A DNA stretch of 64,000 nt from VRUE01 sp963705635 (GTDB lineage Bacteria > Actinomycetota > Thermoleophilia > Solirubrobacterales > 70-9). Position 1 is the first letter of the stretch. Each line of letters opens with the position of its first letter. The stretch spans positions 372,001 through 436,000 of the forward strand of contig CAVPKH010000003.1 of assembly GCA_963705635.1 (NCBI GenBank), written 5' to 3'. The position numbers and the translations under genes were made by a program. This document shows positions 1-8,218 of this stretch, piece after piece. The notes under the pieces are model-generated. The model saw only the letters and a program-made list of their open reading frames with translations, was not told the DNA's origin and searched no databases.

Positions 1-458
1 TAATCGAGCGCGGTCAGCGTGGGATCCGCGAGCACCGCGGCGGCGGCGCGCCACTTGCGAGCGGCGTCGGTCGCGTCGCCGAAGCGCAGTTCGATTCCCG
101 AGGTGAGGCTGACGTCCACCCCGCTTTCGCCGTAGGCGCTGCTTTCGACGTAGGGCCTAAGCGCCGCCGGGGTGGCGCCGAGGACGCGGACCTGCTGCAG
201 CGCCGGTCCCTGCAGGCGGGGGTGCTTGGGCGGGCTGTCGAGCGGCAGCCTGGGCAGGCTGCCTTCCGCCGGCGGCGGCAGCCAGGCGAGGATCGTGCCG
301 TCGGCGGCGACGGCGACGGCGCTGGAGCCGCTGCCAAGCAGCGCAACCGGCTCGGAGGAGACCAGGCGCGGGGTGACCGTCGTGCCGCGCAGCAGGAACA
401 GGTAGGCGACCGCGGCCAGGAGGACCGCGGCAGCGAGCAGCAGCAGTGGCCGCCTCAC
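1..458 (-). CDS. ftsQ: FtsQ/DivIB-like division protein, partial (C-terminus beyond window)
   Basis: The frame starts at a GTG that overlaps the murB stop (GTGA) and stays open to the window edge, giving 152 codons. Residues 5-22 form one hydrophobic segment (LLLLAAAVLLAAVAYLF) behind a short basic N-terminus. The end of the visible part (ADPTLTALDY) matches the region of FtsQ that precedes the conserved I/LDVR-P motif. FtsQ is a bitopic divisome protein that links FtsB and FtsL. The position after murB is the normal dcw position. Oddly, only about 15 residues separate the membrane segment from sequence resembling the FtsQ-domain start (EPVALL...ADGTILA), so no POTRA domain of about 70 residues is visible. 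Confidence 0.75.
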   Translation of the reverse strand, partial: MRRPLLLLAAAVLLAAVAYLFLLRGTTVTPRLVSSEPVALLGSGSSAVAVAADGTILAWLPPPAEGSLPRLPLDSPPKHPRLQGPALQQVRVLGATPAALRPYVESSAYGESGVDVSLTSGIELRFGDATDAARKWRAAAAVLADPTLTALD

Positions 459-1369
459 AGATCCCAGCCGCTTGGCCAACTGACCTCCCCGAGCACCTGG
501 ACCTCGGGCTCCAGCACGACGCCGAAGCGCTCGTGGACGCGGCGGCGCCCCGCCGCCATCAGCTCCAGCACGTCGGCGGTGGTCGCCGCGCCCTCGTTCT
601 CGACGAAGTTGGCGTGCACCTCGGAAAAGCGGGCGCCGCCCTGGCGCAGGCCGCGGCAGCCGGCTGCCTCGAGCAACTGGCCGGCGCTGCGCCCCGCGGC
701 GCGCTCGTCCTCGGGGTTCTTGAAGGTCGAGCCGAAGGTCTTGATCCCCGAGGGCTGCGCTTCGCGGCGCTTGCCTCGCATCGCCTCGAGCCTGCCCCTG
801 ATCTGCGCCGGATCGTCCGGCGTCAAGCCGAAGGAGGCGCGTGAGACGACCTCGTCGGAGCCGAGGTTGGAGCGGCGGTAGCTGAAACCGAGCTGGCCCG
901 GCGCGCGGCGCTCGCGGCCGGCGGCGGAGCAGACCTCGACCCAGTCCAGCACCTCGGCGAGCTGGCCGCCGTAGGCGTTGGCGTTCATCTTCACCGCGCC
1001 TCCCGCGGTGCCGGGGATGTTGACGCCGAACTCGAGGCCGGCGAGCCCCCAGCCGGCCGCCTTGGCCGAGGCCGAGGGCAGCCGGGCGCCGCCGCCGCAG
1101 AGCAGCCGCTCGCCCTCGCGCTCGATCGTGGCAAGGGCGCCGTCGAGCTTGATCGCCAACCCGCGAAAGCCGTCGTCGGCGACCAGCAGGTTCGATCCCG
1201 AGCCGACCACCCCCAGCGCCAGCCCCTGATCATCAGCCCAGGCCAGCAGCTCCAGCAGCTCCGCCTCGCTGCCGGGCCGGGCGAACCAGTCGGCCGCACC
1301 GCCGGTCCGCACCGTCGTCAACCGCGCCAGGGAGAAGTCACGCTGCACTCGATCCGGGACAGCGCTCAT
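455..1369 (-). CDS. murB: UDP-N-acetylenolpyruvoylglucosamine reductase MurB
   Basis: A 304-residue MurB, the FAD enzyme that reduces enolpyruvyl-UDP-GlcNAc to UDP-MurNAc with NADPH in the cytoplasm. Visible family features are the N-terminal TTVRTGGAADWF, the FAD-binding VVGSGSNLLVADDGFRG, GVNIPGTAGGAVKMNANAYG, the arginine of SYRRSNLG, the catalytic-serine motif GSTFKNPE, EVHANFVEN and a C-terminal LEPEVQVLG carrying the acid. The start codon overlaps the murC stop (ATGA) and its stop overlaps the ftsQ start, so the gene sits in a tightly coupled operon. Length and motif order are normal. Confidence 0.97.
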   Translation of the reverse strand: MSAVPDRVQRDFSLARLTTVRTGGAADWFARPGSEAELLELLAWADDQGLALGVVGSGSNLLVADDGFRGLAIKLDGALATIEREGERLLCGGGARLPSASAKAAGWGLAGLEFGVNIPGTAGGAVKMNANAYGGQLAEVLDWVEVCSAAGRERRAPGQLGFSYRRSNLGSDEVVSRASFGLTPDDPAQIRGRLEAMRGKRREAQPSGIKTFGSTFKNPEDERAAGRSAGQLLEAAGCRGLRQGGARFSEVHANFVENEGAATTADVLELMAAGRRRVHERFGVVLEPEVQVLGEVSWPSGWDL

Positions 1370-2760
1370 GGCGAGGCGCCCTCCCGTCCCCCGTCCCCGT
1401 CAGCCAGGGCCTCGCCGAGCCTGAAGACGTCACCAGCCCCGATCGTGACCAGGATCTCGCCGCAGCCGAGCCGGGGCTCCAGCGCCGCCCGCGCGGCAGC
1501 CGCCGTCGGCAGCCACCAGACGCGCCTCCCCCCCATGCGCTCCGACGCGGCCTGGGCGACCCGCAGTCCGCTGACGCCGGCGAGCTCGCCGACCGGCTCC
1601 TCGCGCGCCGGGTAGACGTCGAGCACGACCGCTTCGTCGGCCAGGGCCAGGGCGGCGCCGAATTCCTCGGCGAAGAACTTGGTGCGCGAGTAGAGGTGGG
1701 GCTGGAAGACCGCGATCAGGCGCGCCGGCGCCAGCTCGCGCAGGGCCGAGAGCGCGGCCCGGACCTCGGTCGGGTGGTGGGCGTAGTCGTCGTATATGCG
1801 GGCGCCGTTGCGCGAGCCCTTCAGCTCGAGTCGCCGCCGCACGCCGGGGAAGCCGCCGAGGGCCGCGACCGCCCCGCTGGCTTCGCCTTTTGCCGCGCTG
1901 TTCGCCACGGAAGGCGAAGTCGGCGGGGAGCTGAGGTCGAAGCCGGCGAGGCTGAGCGCGGCGAGCGCGGCGCGGGCGTTGAGCAGGTTGTGGGCGCCGG
2001 GGACCGCGAGCGCCAGCTCGGCCGGCCCCGGGCTCGCCGCATCGAACCCCTCGACCCGCTTGGCCCGGGCGAGCTCGTCGAGGCTGCCGTCGGCCGGAAT
2101 CGCGACGCCGTCAGCCACGGAGAGGAACTCGCGGAAGGCCTTGCGCAGCTCCGCCAGCGAGCCCCAGCGGCTGTGGTGGTCCATCTCGACGTTGGTGACG
2201 ACGGCGATCTCGGGCTCCAGCTCGAGGAAGCTGGCGTCGCTCTCGTCGGCCTCGGCGACCACCCACTCGCCGCTCCCCCAGCTGGCATTGGCGGCGGCGG
2301 ACGACGCGGGGCCGAGCCCCGGCACCTCACCGCCGACGAAGAAAGCGGGATCGGCGCCGATCGCCCGCAGCGCCCAGACCAGCATCGCCGTCGTCGTCGT
2401 CTTGCCGTGGGTGCCGGCGACGGCGATCAGGCGCTTCTCGGCGCAGAGCTCGGCCAGCAGGGCGCCGCGGTGGATCGGCTCGACGTTCCGTTCGCGGGCC
2501 AGCGCCAGCTCCGGGTTGTCAGCGCCGATCGCGGTCGAGACGACGACCTCGGCGCCCGCGGGCAGGTTGGCGGCGTCGTGGCCAACCGTGGGCTCGAGGC
2601 CGGCGGCGCGCAGGCGCTCCATATAAGAGGAGTCGGCACGGTCGCTGCCGGTCACCGTCGCTCCCAGCTCGGCGCAGACCAGGGCGAGGCCGCTCATCCC
2701 GGCGCCGCCGATGCCGATGAAGTGCAGGCGGCGGGAAGCCCAATCGCGCTTGCCGCTCAC
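1366..2760 (-). CDS. murC: UDP-N-acetylmuramate--L-alanine ligase MurC
   Basis: A 464-residue Mur ligase that adds L-Ala to UDP-MurNAc with ATP. The N-terminal Rossmann motif FIGIGGAGMSGLA (residues 14-26), the ATP-binding AGTHGKTTTT (115-124), the DESDASF segment and YDDYAHHPTE are all present. Near residues 278-297 there is an extra low-complexity stretch (SSPPTSPSVANSAAK) just before FPGVRRRLELKG, where MurC homologues normally continue directly. It is encoded by a DNA palindrome (separate entry). The next gene, murB, overlaps by 4 bases. Upstream, 58 bases separate it from murG. Confidence 0.97.
   Translation of the reverse strand: MSGKRDWASRRLHFIGIGGAGMSGLALVCAELGATVTGSDRADSSYMERLRAAGLEPTVGHDAANLPAGAEVVVSTAIGADNPELALARERNVEPIHRGALLAELCAEKRLIAVAGTHGKTTTTAMLVWALRAIGADPAFFVGGEVPGLGPASSAAANASWGSGEWVVAEADESDASFLELEPEIAVVTNVEMDHHSRWGSLAELRKAFREFLSVADGVAIPADGSLDELARAKRVEGFDAASPGPAELALAVPGAHNLLNARAALAALSLAGFDLSSPPTSPSVANSAAKGEASGAVAALGGFPGVRRRLELKGSRNGARIYDDYAHHPTEVRAALSALRELAPARLIAVFQPHLYSRTKFFAEEFGAALALADEAVVLDVYPAREEPVGELAGVSGLRVAQAASERMGGRRVWWLPTAAAARAALEPRLGCGEILVTIGAGDVFRLGEALADGDGGREGASP
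1872..1928. repeat. 57-bp palindrome inserted in frame in murC
   Basis: Arms 1872-1889 (CCCCGCTGGCTTCGCCTT) and 1911-1928 are inverted repeats. The two mismatched positions would be G-U pairs in RNA, so the transcript can form an 18-bp stem with a 21-nt loop. The palindrome encodes the non-conserved insertion near MurC residue 280. It may be a small palindromic element that entered a tolerant loop. Confidence 0.6.
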
Positions 2761-2818
2761 GCGGGAGCCCTCGCTGGGACCTTGGCGACGCGGCGCGGAG
2801 AAGAGGCGCAGGGCAAGC

Positions 2819-3910
2819 TCACCGGACCGCCGCCAAGACCTCGTCGGCGATTCGCCGCGCCGCGTCGGGGCGGGCCAGGGCGGCGGAGGCGGTCGACATC
2901 GCCGTCAGCCGCTCGGCGTCCCCGAGCAGGGCGCCGACCCGCTCGGCCAGCAGCCCGGCACTGAGGGCGGCGTCCTCGATGACCTCCGCCGCCCCCGCCT
3001 CGGCCATCCAGGCGGCGTTGGTGCTCTGATGGCCCGCCGTCGCGTAGGGGTAGGGGACGAGGATCGCCGCCCGGCCGGCCGCGGTGACCTCGAAGATCGA
3101 GCCGCCGGAGCGGGAAAGGACGAGGTCGCAGGCGGCGAGCACGTCACCGAGGTCCGGCTCGTAGGCGAGCAGGGCGTAACGGTCGGCGTGGGGCGCGGCG
3201 GCGAGGCGCTGCGCGAGCTCGTCGTGGTCGCGGCGGCCGGTGAGATGGATGACGTGGAAGTCGCGACCGCCGCCGTCCTCGGCAAAAGCCTCGATCGCGG
3301 CCCGGTTGACCGAGCGGGCGCCCTGGCTGCCGCCCATGATCAGCAGGCAGCGCTCCGCGGTGGCGATCCCGAAGCGCTCCCGCGCCGACGCCCGGCTGCC
3401 GCGCAGGACGGCATCGGGGACGGGCCGCCCCGTGTGCAGGTAGGTCGTCCCGTCCCTGCCGGCGATCGGGAAGGCGAGGCAGACGCGCTCAGCGCGCCCT
3501 GCCAGCAGGCGGTTGGCGAGGCCCAGGTGGCTGTCGGCCTCGGTCAGCACCAGTGGCGTCCGCGTGAGCACCGCGGCCAGGCCCGCCGGGCCGGCGACGA
3601 AGCCGCCACCGCCGACGACGACGTCGGCGCCGCGCCGTCGCAGCGCCCGGCGGGCGGCGCCGACCGCACCGATTGCCTCGGCGACCGCGACCGCGGCCCG
3701 CAGCGGGTTGCGGCGGTCGATCCCCCGCACCTTGAGGAAGTCGATCTCGTAGCCCGCCGCCGGCGCCAGCTCCGCCTCGATCCGCTCGCGCGTGCCGAGG
3801 AAGGAGACCTCGGCGCCGCTAGCCCGAAGCTCGGCGGCGACCGCTATTGCCGGCACGACGTGGCCTGCGGTTCCCCCCGCTGCCACCACGACTCTGGGCA
3901 CTTTTTCCAC
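2819..3910 (-). CDS. murG: UDP-N-acetylglucosamine--N-acetylmuramyl-(pentapeptide) pyrophosphoryl-undecaprenol transferase MurG
   Basis: A 363-residue GT28 glycosyltransferase that converts lipid I to lipid II at the inner face of the membrane. The N-terminal glycine loop AGGTAGHVVPA (residues 11-21), the central IMGGSQGARSVNRAA, and the UDP-GlcNAc-binding SRSGGSIFEVTAAGR followed by YPYATAGHQSTNA are intact. The first 92 bases overlap the 3' end of ftsW in another frame. Moving the start later would cut into the glycine loop, so the overlap is probably real. The order ftsW-murG-murC is standard. Confidence 0.97.
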   Translation of the reverse strand: MEKVPRVVVAAGGTAGHVVPAIAVAAELRASGAEVSFLGTRERIEAELAPAAGYEIDFLKVRGIDRRNPLRAAVAVAEAIGAVGAARRALRRRGADVVVGGGGFVAGPAGLAAVLTRTPLVLTEADSHLGLANRLLAGRAERVCLAFPIAGRDGTTYLHTGRPVPDAVLRGSRASARERFGIATAERCLLIMGGSQGARSVNRAAIEAFAEDGGGRDFHVIHLTGRRDHDELAQRLAAAPHADRYALLAYEPDLGDVLAACDLVLSRSGGSIFEVTAAGRAAILVPYPYATAGHQSTNAAWMAEAGAAEVIEDAALSAGLLAERVGALLGDAERLTAMSTASAALARPDAARRIADEVLAAVR

Positions 3911-5159
3911 GGCTCGATTGGCTCCTTTTGCGAGCAGGCGAACGCCCGCCCTCGACGACCCGCAGTTTGCCAGCGCTGGCGGTCCCCCCGCGGGCGACGT
4001 TGAGGATCAGGCCGACGGCGAAGAGAGTTACCAGCAGGCTGCTGTTGCCGTAGGAGACGAAGGGCAGCGGCACCCCGGTCAGCGGCGCCAGGCCCATCAC
4101 GGCGAAGAGGTTGATCGTCGCCTGGACCAGGATCAGCGAGGTGAGGCCGGCGACGAGCAGCTTGCCGTAGTTGTCCTTGGCCTGCTGGGCGACGCGCAGG
4201 CCTGCGTAGCCGACCAGCGAGAAGAGGCCGACGACGCCGAGGATGCCGAGCATGCCCAGCTCCTCGCCGATCACGGCCGAGATCATGTCGGTGTGGGCCT
4301 CCGGCAGGTAGAAGGCCTTCTGCACACCGTGGCCGATGCCGACGCCGAAGATGCCGCCGGAGCCGAGCGCGATCTTCGCCTGCGCCGCCTGGAAGCCGGC
4401 GCCGGCCGCTTCGGAGCCGGGATGCAGGAAGCCGGTGAGGCGGGCCATGCGGTAGGGCTCGACCACCGTGAGCAGGAGGGCGAGGACGCCGATGCAGAGG
4501 GCGATCTTGCCGAGGTCGGCGAGGCGCGCCCCCGCCGCGACCAGGGTGGCGGCGACGGAGAAGGCAACGACCATCGTCGTCCCCATGTCGGGCTCGGCGA
4601 TGATCAACAGGCAGGCGGTGCCGACGACGAGCAGGAAGGGCATCAGGCCCTGCAACGTCCGCACCCGTTTCGGTTCGCGGGCCAGCAGGTCGGCGCCGTA
4701 GAGGATCAGCGCCACCTTGGCCAGCTCCGAGGGCTGGAACTGCAGCGAGCCGGGGCCGAGCCAGCGGCTGGCGCCGTTGGCGCTGGAGCCGGCGATGAGG
4801 ACGACGAAGAGGAGGAAGAGCGAGGCGACGAGGAGGGCCGGGGTGAGGCGGCGGATCGCGACCAGGCCGTGGCGCGCGGCCAGGTGCATGACGAGCAGGC
4901 CGACGGCGCCGAACATCAGCGTTCGCTTCAGGTAGAAGGCGCTGTTGGAGAGGCCGCCATCGCTCAGCACCTGGGTGGTCGAGCTGGCCGAGAAGACCAT
5001 CACCGCGCCGAGGGCGAGCAGGCAGAGGGTCGCGGTGAGCAGGAGGTTGTACTCGGTCGAGGGGGCGGCGACGCGAGCGCGCTTCTTCTTCGCCTTCGAC
5101 TTCTTCTTCGCCTTCGCGGCCCTGGTGGAACCGCCCAGGGAGATGGCGCGGGCGCTCAC
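3819..5159 (-). CDS. ftsW: Lipid II-polymerising SEDS glycosyltransferase FtsW
   Basis: A 446-residue polytopic SEDS protein, the septal peptidoglycan polymerase that works with FtsI. It has about ten hydrophobic segments, the family stretch KIALGSGGIFGVGIGHG, and the extracellular acidic motif EAHTDMISAVIGEELGMLG. The N-terminus (residues 13-32) is lysine-rich (KAKKKSKAKKKRAR) and the C-terminus is a long Arg/Ser/Gly tail after the last helix; both are cytoplasmic. The tail is encoded in the DNA shared with the murG start. The start overlaps the murD stop (ATGA). Confidence 0.96.
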   Translation of the reverse strand: MSARAISLGGSTRAAKAKKKSKAKKKRARVAAPSTEYNLLLTATLCLLALGAVMVFSASSTTQVLSDGGLSNSAFYLKRTLMFGAVGLLVMHLAARHGLVAIRRLTPALLVASLFLLFVVLIAGSSANGASRWLGPGSLQFQPSELAKVALILYGADLLAREPKRVRTLQGLMPFLLVVGTACLLIIAEPDMGTTMVVAFSVAATLVAAGARLADLGKIALCIGVLALLLTVVEPYRMARLTGFLHPGSEAAGAGFQAAQAKIALGSGGIFGVGIGHGVQKAFYLPEAHTDMISAVIGEELGMLGILGVVGLFSLVGYAGLRVAQQAKDNYGKLLVAGLTSLILVQATINLFAVMGLAPLTGVPLPFVSYGNSSLLVTLFAVGLILNVARGGTASAGKLRVVEGGRSPARKRSQSSRGKSAQSRGGSGGNRRPRRAGNSGRRRASG

Positions 5160-6526
5160 GCGAGCGCCTCGACGATCCCGCGGAAGCGCTCGCCGCGACG
5201 TTCGAAGTTGTCGAAGGCGTCAAAGCTGGCGCAGGCCGGCGAGAGCAAGACGGTCTCGCCGGGAGCAGCCGCGGCGGCGGCCTGGCGCACCGCCGCCTCG
5301 AGGTCCTCGCAGCGATGCAGGGCAACCCCGGCCGCAATCGCCGGCGCCAGCTCCTCGGCCAGCCGCGCGGCCGAAGCGCCGGTCAGATAGCAGGCGACGC
5401 AGCGCTCGCGGACCGGATCGAGCAGCGGCGCGTACGGCTCGCCCTTCTCGCTGCCACCGAGGATGGCGTGGACGCCGCCGTCGAAGGCGCGCAGGCCGAC
5501 GCTGGCCGAGGCGACGTTGGTCGCCTTGGAGTCATTGACGAAGCGCACGCCGTCGAGCTCGGTGGCCAGCAGCTCCAGCCGGTGCGGGACGCCGGCGAAG
5601 CTGCGCAGTCCCTCGCGCACGGCATCGCGGTCGATCCCCATCGAGAGCGCGGCGGCCGCCGCCGCCATCGCGTTGGCGGCGTTGTGCTCGCCGAGCAGGC
5701 CGAGCTCGCCGACGGCGAGCAGCGGCTCACTGTCGTAGAAGATCGTGCCTTCGGCGAGGGCGACTTCGCAGTCCGGCCCGGCGCCGCGGCAGAAGGCAAT
5801 GCGGCGCGCGCAGCCGCCGAGGTCGACGTCGGCCAAGGCCGGGTCGTCGGCGTTGTAGATCGCAAGGTCGTCATTGCCCTGATTGGCGAAGATCCGCAGC
5901 TTCGCCGCCAGGTAGGCCTCGAGATCGCCGTGGCGGTCGAGGTGATCGGGGGCGAGGTTGAGGAAGACGGCGCACTCAGGGGCGAAGGCGACGCTGTCCT
6001 CGAGCTGGAAGCTCGATGCCTCGCAGATCACGGTTGCGCCGGCGTCGATCTCGCCGACCAGCGAGGAAAGCGGTGTGCCAACGTTGCCCGCGACGGACAC
6101 CGGCTCGCCGGCGCTGCGGTAGACGTGGCCGAGCAGCTCAACGGTCGTCGTCTTGCCGTTCGTCCCGGTCACCGCGACGAACCGGTTGGGCATCGCCCGC
6201 CAGGCCAGCTCCAGCTCTCCGACGACGTCGATCCCACGCTCCAGGGCCGCCGAGATCACCGGCGCCTCCCGCGGCACGCCCGGGCTCTTGACCACCGTCC
6301 GCACCCCATCGAGGAGCGCCAATCCATCTGCATCCAGCACGACTTCGACACCGACCCCCCGAAGCCCTGCCACCCCGTCCGGGCGCCCGGAATCGACCGC
6401 CTTGACCGCCCCGCCCCGATCGGCGAGCAGCCGAGCCGCGGCCTGGCCCGAGCGAGCCAGGCCGACGACCAGATAGGGGCCCTTGGGAAGCTGCGGCCGA
6501 GGCTTCCTGGGCGGTGGCGTGCTCAT
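5156..6526 (-). CDS. murD: UDP-N-acetylmuramoylalanine--D-glutamate ligase MurD
   Basis: A 456-residue Mur ligase that adds D-Glu. Residues 19-30 form the UDP-binding loop (VVGLARSGQAAA). VTGTNGKTTTVE (119-130) is the ATP P-loop. SSFQLEDS and NLAPDHLDRHG are the second and third Mur-ligase motifs, and FVNDSKATNVAS is the MurD signature near the C-terminal domain. It overlaps ftsW by 4 bases. A GNAT gene lies upstream, between murD and mraY, which is not the usual neighbour. Confidence 0.97.
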   Translation of the reverse strand: MSTPPPRKPRPQLPKGPYLVVGLARSGQAAARLLADRGGAVKAVDSGRPDGVAGLRGVGVEVVLDADGLALLDGVRTVVKSPGVPREAPVISAALERGIDVVGELELAWRAMPNRFVAVTGTNGKTTTVELLGHVYRSAGEPVSVAGNVGTPLSSLVGEIDAGATVICEASSFQLEDSVAFAPECAVFLNLAPDHLDRHGDLEAYLAAKLRIFANQGNDDLAIYNADDPALADVDLGGCARRIAFCRGAGPDCEVALAEGTIFYDSEPLLAVGELGLLGEHNAANAMAAAAAALSMGIDRDAVREGLRSFAGVPHRLELLATELDGVRFVNDSKATNVASASVGLRAFDGGVHAILGGSEKGEPYAPLLDPVRERCVACYLTGASAARLAEELAPAIAAGVALHRCEDLEAAVRQAAAAAAPGETVLLSPACASFDAFDNFERRGERFRGIVEALA

Positions 6527-6590
6527 CGCCTCCTATCTTCGATCCAGGCGACGGCGAACCTGTAAGCGACCCCGACGAGCTGGCTGCGAC

Positions 6591-7178
6591 TCAGCCCCTG
6601 GACATCCCGGGGGCCGCCTGCGGAGCCCTGAGCCGGTAGAGGACGTGACGGCTGAGCGGATGGCCCAGTGGCAGGCCGGGATGGTTGAAATCGTCGTCGG
6701 CCTCGCGGGTCATCCCGATCCGCTCCATCACCGCGCGCGAGCGCCCGTTCGCGACGGTCGCGAAGGAGACGACCTCGGTCAGCCCGCGCTGCTCGAAGCC
6801 AAAGCCGAGCGCCGCGCGCGCCGCCTCCGTGGCGTAGCCGCTCCCCCAGGCCGAGCGCGCCAGGCGCCAGCCGATCTCCACCGCCGGCGTGAAGTGAGCT
6901 TCGAAGGCGGGGGTCGCCAAGCCGGTGAAGCCGATGAACTCACCGCTCTGCCGCAGCTCCAGCGCCCAGAGGCCGAATCCGTTCGCCTCGAACTCGGCCT
7001 CGATCCGCTCCACCAGCTCATCGCTCTGGCGCCGATCGAGCGGCTCGGGGAAGTACTCCATCACCTCCGGATCGGCATTCATCGCCGCGAACGGCGCCCG
7101 GTCCCTCTCAAGCCAACGCCGAAGCTCAAGCCGAGGAGTCTCCAGCGCTGGCCCGGGGGATCGGGTGCCCCTCCCCAA
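6591..7178 (-). CDS. GNAT-family (RimJ/RimL-type) N-acetyltransferase within the dcw cluster
   Basis: About 195 residues with the RimJ/RimL pattern: ETPRLELRRW at the N-terminus, NADPEVMEYF, the strand IGFTGLATP, the acetyl-CoA loop region GWRLARSAWGSGYATEAARA (R/Q-x-x-G-x-G/A-like), and FATVANGRSRAVMERIGM. Such enzymes acetylate protein N-termini or small amines; the substrate is unknown. No ATG lies before the first strand. TTG codons at 7178 or 7187, inside the flanking hairpin, are the best available starts. The gene sits between mraY and murD and is a probable insertion into an otherwise canonical cluster. Confidence 0.82.
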   Translation of the reverse strand: MGRGTRSPGPALETPRLELRRWLERDRAPFAAMNADPEVMEYFPEPLDRRQSDELVERIEAEFEANGFGLWALELRQSGEFIGFTGLATPAFEAHFTPAVEIGWRLARSAWGSGYATEAARAALGFGFEQRGLTEVVSFATVANGRSRAVMERIGMTREADDDFNHPGLPLGHPLSRHVLYRLRAPQAAPGMSRG

Positions 7179-7233
7179 AACACTCAAGAGCAGCCCCCAG
7201 GCTGCTCGTTTTGGGGAGGGGCACCCGATCCCC
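7156..7233. repeat. Long palindrome between mraY and the GNAT gene
   Basis: Arm 7156-7181 is perfectly complementary to 7208-7233 (26 bp, outer end GGGGATCGGGTGCCCC). An inner 8-bp stem (GAGCAGCC 7188-7195 with GGCTGCTC 7200-7207) closes the loop. It begins 10 bases past the mraY stop and runs into the presumed GNAT start. It could act as a terminator or attenuator, or be a mobile palindromic repeat. Confidence 0.75.
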
Positions 7234-7243
7234 CACCCACCGC

Positions 7244-8218
7244 CTACCGCCCGATGCTCTGCTGGTAAAGCGTGAATCCAATCCCCGAGCAGACCGCGGC
7301 GACGATCCAAAAGCGCAGCATGATCTTGGTCTCCGACCAGGCCATCATCTCGAAGTGGTGGTGCAACGGCGCCATCAGGAAGACGCGGCGGCGGAAGGTT
7401 TTGAAGGAGAAGACCTGGATCGCGACCGAGAGCGCCTCGATCACGAAGATGCCGCCGATCAGGATCAACAGCACCTCGGTCTGGGTCATGATCGCCAGGG
7501 CGCCGATCGCGCCGCCAAGGCCGAGCGAGCCGGTGTCCCCCATGAAGATCGAGGCCGGGAAGGCGTTGAACCAGAGGAAGCCGATGCAGGCGCCGACCAG
7601 GCAGGCCGAGAGCAGCGCCAGGTTCTGCTGCTCGTTGGTGACGAAGGCGATCGCCGTGTAGGCGAGCAGGACGATCGCGCAGGAGCCGGCGGCGAGGCCG
7701 TCGAGGCCGTCGGTGAGATTGACCCCGTTCGAGGTGCCGGCGATGACGAAGAAGACGAGGACGAAGTAGAGGACGGGCCCGAGGTCGATGCTGGCGTGGC
7801 CGATGCGGAAGTAGAGGATCGGCTCGAGGCCGACCTCGTGGCGCGCCACCCACCAGAGGCCGAGGGCGAGGAAGACCTGGAAGAGCAGCTTCCAGCGGGC
7901 GGAGAGGCCGAGCGAACGGCGCTTGACGATCTTGATGAAGTCGTCGGCGAAGCCGATCGCGGCGCAGCCCATCGCCACGCCGAAGACCGCCAGGCTCTGG
8001 GCGTCGCGATCGGAGAGGACCAGGTAGGGCACGCAGATCGAGGCGAAGACGATCAGCCCGCCCATCGTCGGCGTGCCCGCCTTGGCATGGTGCTCCTGCG
8101 GCCCGTCCTCGCGGATGTGCTGGCCGAACTCCTTCACCCGCAGGTACTCGATGAATTTCGGCCCGAGGAAGATGCAGATCAGCATCGCCGCCATGCCGGC
8201 AATCAATACTTCACCCAA
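7244..8218 (-). CDS. mraY: Phospho-N-acetylmuramoyl-pentapeptide transferase MraY
   Basis: A polytopic membrane transferase that makes lipid I from UDP-MurNAc-pentapeptide and undecaprenyl phosphate. Visible motifs are EHHAKAGTPTMGG (substrate loop), AIGFADDFIKI (metal-binding Asp pair), NGVNLTDGLDGLAAG, FMGDTGSLGLGG and MAPLHHHFE, all in family order. A TTG start at 8218 is preferred: a strong Shine-Dalgarno AGGAGG ends 5 bases before it and it overlaps the murF stop by 8 bases. An ATG at 8275 is in frame but would add 19 unconserved residues encoded partly by a palindrome. Confidence 0.94.
   Translation of the reverse strand: MGEVLIAGMAAMLICIFLGPKFIEYLRVKEFGQHIREDGPQEHHAKAGTPTMGGLIVFASICVPYLVLSDRDAQSLAVFGVAMGCAAIGFADDFIKIVKRRSLGLSARWKLLFQVFLALGLWWVARHEVGLEPILYFRIGHASIDLGPVLYFVLVFFVIAGTSNGVNLTDGLDGLAAGSCAIVLLAYTAIAFVTNEQQNLALLSACLVGACIGFLWFNAFPASIFMGDTGSLGLGGAIGALAIMTQTEVLLILIGGIFVIEALSVAIQVFSFKTFRRRVFLMAPLHHHFEMMAWSETKIMLRFWIVAAVCSGIGFTLYQQSIGR

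Noticed and set aside
1696..5390. Long open frames on the plus strand (for example 1696-2964, 2711-4003, 3792-5390) opposite the mur genes
   Set aside because: They are antisense to unmistakable conserved genes, have Arg/Gly/Ala/Asp-repeat composition typical of very GC-rich shadow frames, and show no domain.
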